DNA from: Geosiphon pyriformis | Lineage: Eukaryota > Glomeromycota > Glomeromycetes > Archaeosporales > Geosiphonaceae | Reading direction: 5' to 3' | NCBI GenBank assembly: GCA_016748015.1 | Contig: JAAOMT010000046.1 | Coordinates: 997,459-1,007,579, forward strand | Length of the DNA: 10,121 nt | Shown: positions 7,967 through 10,121 of the stretch, piece after piece | Layout: each line of letters starts with the position of its first letter | How positions within the stretch are numbered: the first letter of the stretch is position 1 | The notes under the pieces: generated by a model | Seen by the model: the letters and a program-made list of their open reading frames with translations, nothing else | What the model was told of the DNA's origin: nothing | The model's database searches: none | Made by a program: the position numbers and the translations under genes

Positions 7967-8126
7967 AGCACATTGCTTAGCAATGTGAAGCAATATCAAA
8001 AATCACAGCACATTGCTCAGCAATGTGAAGCAATATCAGAAATTATGGCACAATACTCAGCAATATGAGCATTGCTTGAGAAATTATAGCACATCGCTCG
8101 AGAATATGAGCAATCTTGTAAAACCC
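7967..8126 (+). repeat. Same 40-bp tandem repeats in U3 of the 3' LTR
   Basis: These are the counterpart of 2196-2355 at the LTR offset. Units start at 7967, 8007, 8047 and 8088. Several positions differ from the 5' copy by C/T or A/G exchange. Where the 5' copy lost the palindrome in unit 2 (TATTACTC), this copy keeps it (CATTGCTC), so the two LTRs together show the original unit better than either alone. Confidence 0.85.
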
Positions 8127-8134
8127 AAATTATG

Positions 8135-8142
8135 TATATATA
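8135..8142 (+). promoter_or_regulatory. TATA-like box of the 3' LTR
   Basis: TATATATA is identical to that at 2364-2371 although neighbouring bases have changed between the LTRs. In the 3' LTR it would direct transcription outward, antisense to the interrupted LINE. Confidence 0.45.
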
Positions 8143-8220
8143 ATAGTAGCATTAGAAGTAGAAAGGACAGATTTCTCAGTTTAGATTTTGTTTAAACAAT
8201 CTTCCAATTCACAAATATCA

Positions 8221-8226
8221 AATAAA
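8221..8226 (+). promoter_or_regulatory. Poly(A) signal candidate AATAAA, 3' LTR
   Basis: This is the counterpart of 2450-2455 in the 3' LTR, where it would serve to end the element transcript. It is unchanged between the two copies. Confidence 0.4.
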
Positions 8227-8744
8227 TAATTATTTTTTATTTCAATTCTACTCTTCACTATCAACACTTTATGTTGATAGTAATTAATACTTAACCATAC
8301 TAGAACAATAGCTCTTAATCACAGCTATTGACAAAATACTAACTTGTGTATTGTCTTGGTTCATTTTTTTATTTCTTTTATTTTCTTTTCTTTGATTTTA
8401 TTGTTACATACTAATTGATTAAGGATTAAAGCACTGAATTATTGACATTATGAATAGTTTGATAAAAGACCCAGAAATAAGGGTAGAATCATATATATAT
8501 TAACAGATAACTTACCAGAAGGACATGACTGCCAGATTAAACTGGCCATCATGCTGAAGACAGAAATTGAAAAAACAACTCACCAACCATATTGTCATTG
8601 AATCTCTGTCCATTATATAAAGGACTTAACTCTAAAACCTTCAGATACAATTCATGTACCAGTATTACCAGTATTATCAAAATATTGAGCACCAAGTTAC
8701 GGATTTGTTATTTGCTTTGAGATCCCAAATAATCATTTATAACA

Positions 8745-9721
8745 ACGGCTTAGGAATCATTGAAACCCAAGCTTCTTTCCAAGTACCAGGTATTGATTCA
8801 CAGATCAAATAAGAATTTAAAAGCACCAAAAGCATATTCAAAATCGATTTATTACAATGTTTTCAGAGCTCATTCAAAATTCCAAAGAGACCAGCAGCTT
8901 TGCCTTTGGGCAGATCAGAAATTACACTAAACAACTCATCAAAACCAACAGAACATATCATGTCAGAAAAGACATCATCAAAAACATACTCCAAAGACTG
9001 GTATTGGTAAGACCAAACATTTGAAATATCAGACACCACCCTGCACTTCCTGGTCCAATCTTTCATAATCTCATCCACCCTAAATTTAACTAAGCTTGGC
9101 TCTAATACCAACTTGTTATTCACAACCAGATGATCCAGTACCACCTTGTGAAAGGAGCACTCCAAAACACTCTTAATGATGTAACCCTTGTCTGATTCAA
9201 AACTTTCTATTCTCTTATTAATAGCCACCTTGATACATGCTTCCTCAGTGTGTCTGGATTCCAACAACTTAGAAGAGCAGTAAGATTTCTTCATCTTAGC
9301 CAAAGCCAAACAAATTGTGTCAAAATTGAAACCTAAAAGAAATAAAGACTTCACCACTGACACACTATTAGCATTGAGCTCACCCCACATATCCAATAAT
9401 GAAGCAAATTCCTCACTAGAAACCAAACAAGAAGCCTTAACCAGCTTGAACACCAGCAACTCCAGCTTATGAAACCTTAAAGAATTTCTGGTAAAAACAC
9501 TATCAAAATCCTTGAATCATTTCTTCCTAAATATCTTATTTGCTGAAAGAGTCATTATCTTGTGCAAAACATTCCACATAACATCTAAATTCGAGAGCTT
9601 TACAGCAGCATTAAACTCATTAGCAAACATTCTAGCATTGGCTGATGTGGCATCTTTAAAATTTTTCCACCTATTGTTATCAGCACTCCTAAAATCAAAC
9701 TTCCAACGATCTCTATTAGCT
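8745..9721 (-). pseudogene. Linker and N-terminal edge of reverse transcriptase of the LINE ORF2
   Basis: The frame opens with N-R-D-R-W-K-F just after the one-base shift near 9720 and continues through a charged helical linker. It ends in the block L-P-K-G-K-A-A-G-L-F-G-I (about 8880-8915), which is the K-A-P-G-x-D/S-G-I motif at the start of LINE reverse transcriptases. TGA at 8863 falls right after N-E-L and before K-H-C; TGA at 9517 lies in a K-K-stop-F context. Past 8863 the frame continues to T-W-K-E-A-W-V-S-M-I-P-K-P and is cut by the 3' LTR at 8745. The longest uninterrupted run is 8863-9459 (198 codons); this is a fragment and not a gene of its own. Confidence 0.87.
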
Positions 9722-10121
9722 GCTTATGAAAAGAGTTCAACTGGATATCCAACAGACTGTCCAGGCCCACAAAAACAGAAACTATCCAATGATTAGTGTA
9801 AAAATGTTCATTCATATCTACAACATTGTGACTTATTACTACATTGACCAAATTAAACAAAACTAGCACGTAATTAATCGTTTTTTTCATGCTCTTCAAA
9901 TTTTCCTACATAGGACTTTTCACTACTGGGTCACCTGACAAAGAGTTGACCAGCCCCAAGTCAAGACATCTTTTAAAACTTGCACTTTTACATAAACTGT
10001 CTTTATTGAAATCACTACCCAGAACAATGAAAGAAGATTTATTAACAGCCTTAGCAATGAGAGAGTTGACTTCACCAGCCTGAGAGAACCAAACTACAGA
10101 AGAAGCACCAGCATACAGCCC
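9720..10121 (-). pseudogene. APE-like endonuclease domain (C-terminal part) of the LINE ORF2
   Basis: This belongs to the exonuclease-endonuclease-phosphatase fold that nicks target DNA for target-primed reverse transcription. Visible motifs in order are V-W-F-S near 10080, then V-L-G-S-D-F-N at 10005-10025 (the G-D-F-N block with Ser replacing Gly; Asp and Asn kept). Next are I-N-Y-V-L-V near 9875 (Asp to Asn at the usual I-D-Y-V) and T-N-H near 9807 (Asp to Asn before the conserved His). TAG at 9906 breaks the frame between the second and third blocks. Two changed acidic positions plus the stop mean the domain cannot be active. The N-terminal half lies beyond the window. Confidence 0.82.

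Larger units (their letters stand above)
2126..8744 (+). mobile_element. Non-autonomous Ty3/gypsy-like LTR retrotransposon (gag-protease-dUTPase), inserted in a LINE
   Basis: Two direct repeats of equal length (848 bp) flank 4923 bp of internal sequence. The termini are TGTTA and TAACA. A primer-binding site follows the 5' LTR and a purine-rich tract precedes the 3' LTR. The internal region encodes, in order, gag with a CCHC knuckle, an aspartic protease with D-S-G, a Cys-rich stretch and a dUTPase. Then comes a short tail in place of reverse transcriptase, RNase H and integrase, so the element depended on others for mobility. The gag type suggests the Ty3/gypsy group, but without RT this is an inference. 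Immediately flanking bases (TACAA before, ACGGC after) do not form a target-site duplication of 4-6 bp. Confidence 0.93.
7897..8744 (+). repeat. 3' LTR (848 bp)
   Basis: This is the partner of the 5' LTR at a constant offset of 5771 bases, with no insertion or deletion along its length. It starts TGTTATTCAT directly after the polypurine tract and ends TTATAACA, where LINE coding sequence resumes on the minus strand. All landmarks of the 5' LTR are present: the 40-bp units, the TATA-like run, AATAAA and the two hairpins. Confidence 0.95.
8745..10121 (-). mobile_element. LINE retrotransposon, upstream half: endonuclease to start of RT
   Basis: Minus-strand coding sequence runs from the window edge at 10121 to the LTR junction at 8745. 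It covers the end of an APE-like endonuclease, a linker and the first part of reverse transcriptase. It uses codons with low coordinate 0 modulo 3 down to about 9720, then 1 modulo 3 to the junction, so one frameshift lies near 9718-9722. Stops are at 9906, 9517 and 8863. The last residues before the junction (M-I-P-K-P) are followed, across the LTR element, by Y-E-stop-E at 2120-2111, which continues the same RT domain. The N-terminus and any ORF1 are outside the window. Confidence 0.9.

Noticed and set aside
8013-8195. Plus-strand open frame of 60 codons in the 3' LTR
   Set aside because: It spans the U3 tandem repeats and the TATA-like run, and the equivalent frame is not kept in the 5' LTR. 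It is a chance opening.
2122-8745. ACAA as a four-base target-site duplication (2122-2125 and 8742-8745)
   Set aside because: The right copy overlaps the conserved TAACA end of the LTR, so accepting it would leave LTRs without the TG...CA ends. It is kept only as an alternative.
9512-10083. Plus-strand open frames at 9512-9796 and 9889-10083
   Set aside because: They are antisense to the LINE endonuclease and linker, where recognisable motifs are on the minus strand.

Overview
The window holds no intact gene. It is a nest of two decayed retroelements in an AT-rich (roughly two-thirds A+T by eye) eukaryotic, probably fungal, genome. From memory, and without a search, both elements resemble repeat families of arbuscular mycorrhizal fungi (Glomeromycotina, such as Rhizophagus or Gigaspora). 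That assignment is moderate at best. Nothing looks bacterial: there are no operons, no ribosome-binding-site logic and no tRNA or rRNA.

Outer element: a LINE-type (non-LTR) retrotransposon on the minus strand, cut in two. Its upstream part lies at 10121-8745 (end of an APE-like endonuclease, a linker, and the N-terminal edge of the reverse transcriptase). Its downstream part lies at 2125-1 (rest of the reverse transcriptase, thumb/connection region, RNase H). Both ends run out of the window. The coding sequence has 14 in-frame stops and one frameshift.

Inner element: a complete-ended LTR retrotransposon on the plus strand, 2126-8744, inserted into the LINE reverse transcriptase reading frame. 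It has two 848-bp LTRs, a primer-binding site, one long broken gag-protease-Cys-rich-dUTPase frame, a short tail and a polypurine tract. Reverse transcriptase, RNase H and integrase are missing, so it is a non-autonomous internal-deletion derivative. Its frame carries at least 29 in-frame stops and three small indels.

Most striking signals: (1) by hand count the two LTRs differ at about 90 of 848 positions with no indels, and all but about two differences are transitions, which points to GC-to-AT hypermutation (RIP-like or methylcytosine deamination). The stops and lost catalytic residues in both elements fit the same process. (2) The LTR element carries a recognisable dUTPase between protease and the lost reverse transcriptase, preceded by an unfamiliar cysteine-rich region. 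(3) The LTRs contain a roughly four-copy 40-bp repeat with a perfect 13-bp palindrome, and two stem-loops whose arms are unchanged between the copies while their loops differ.
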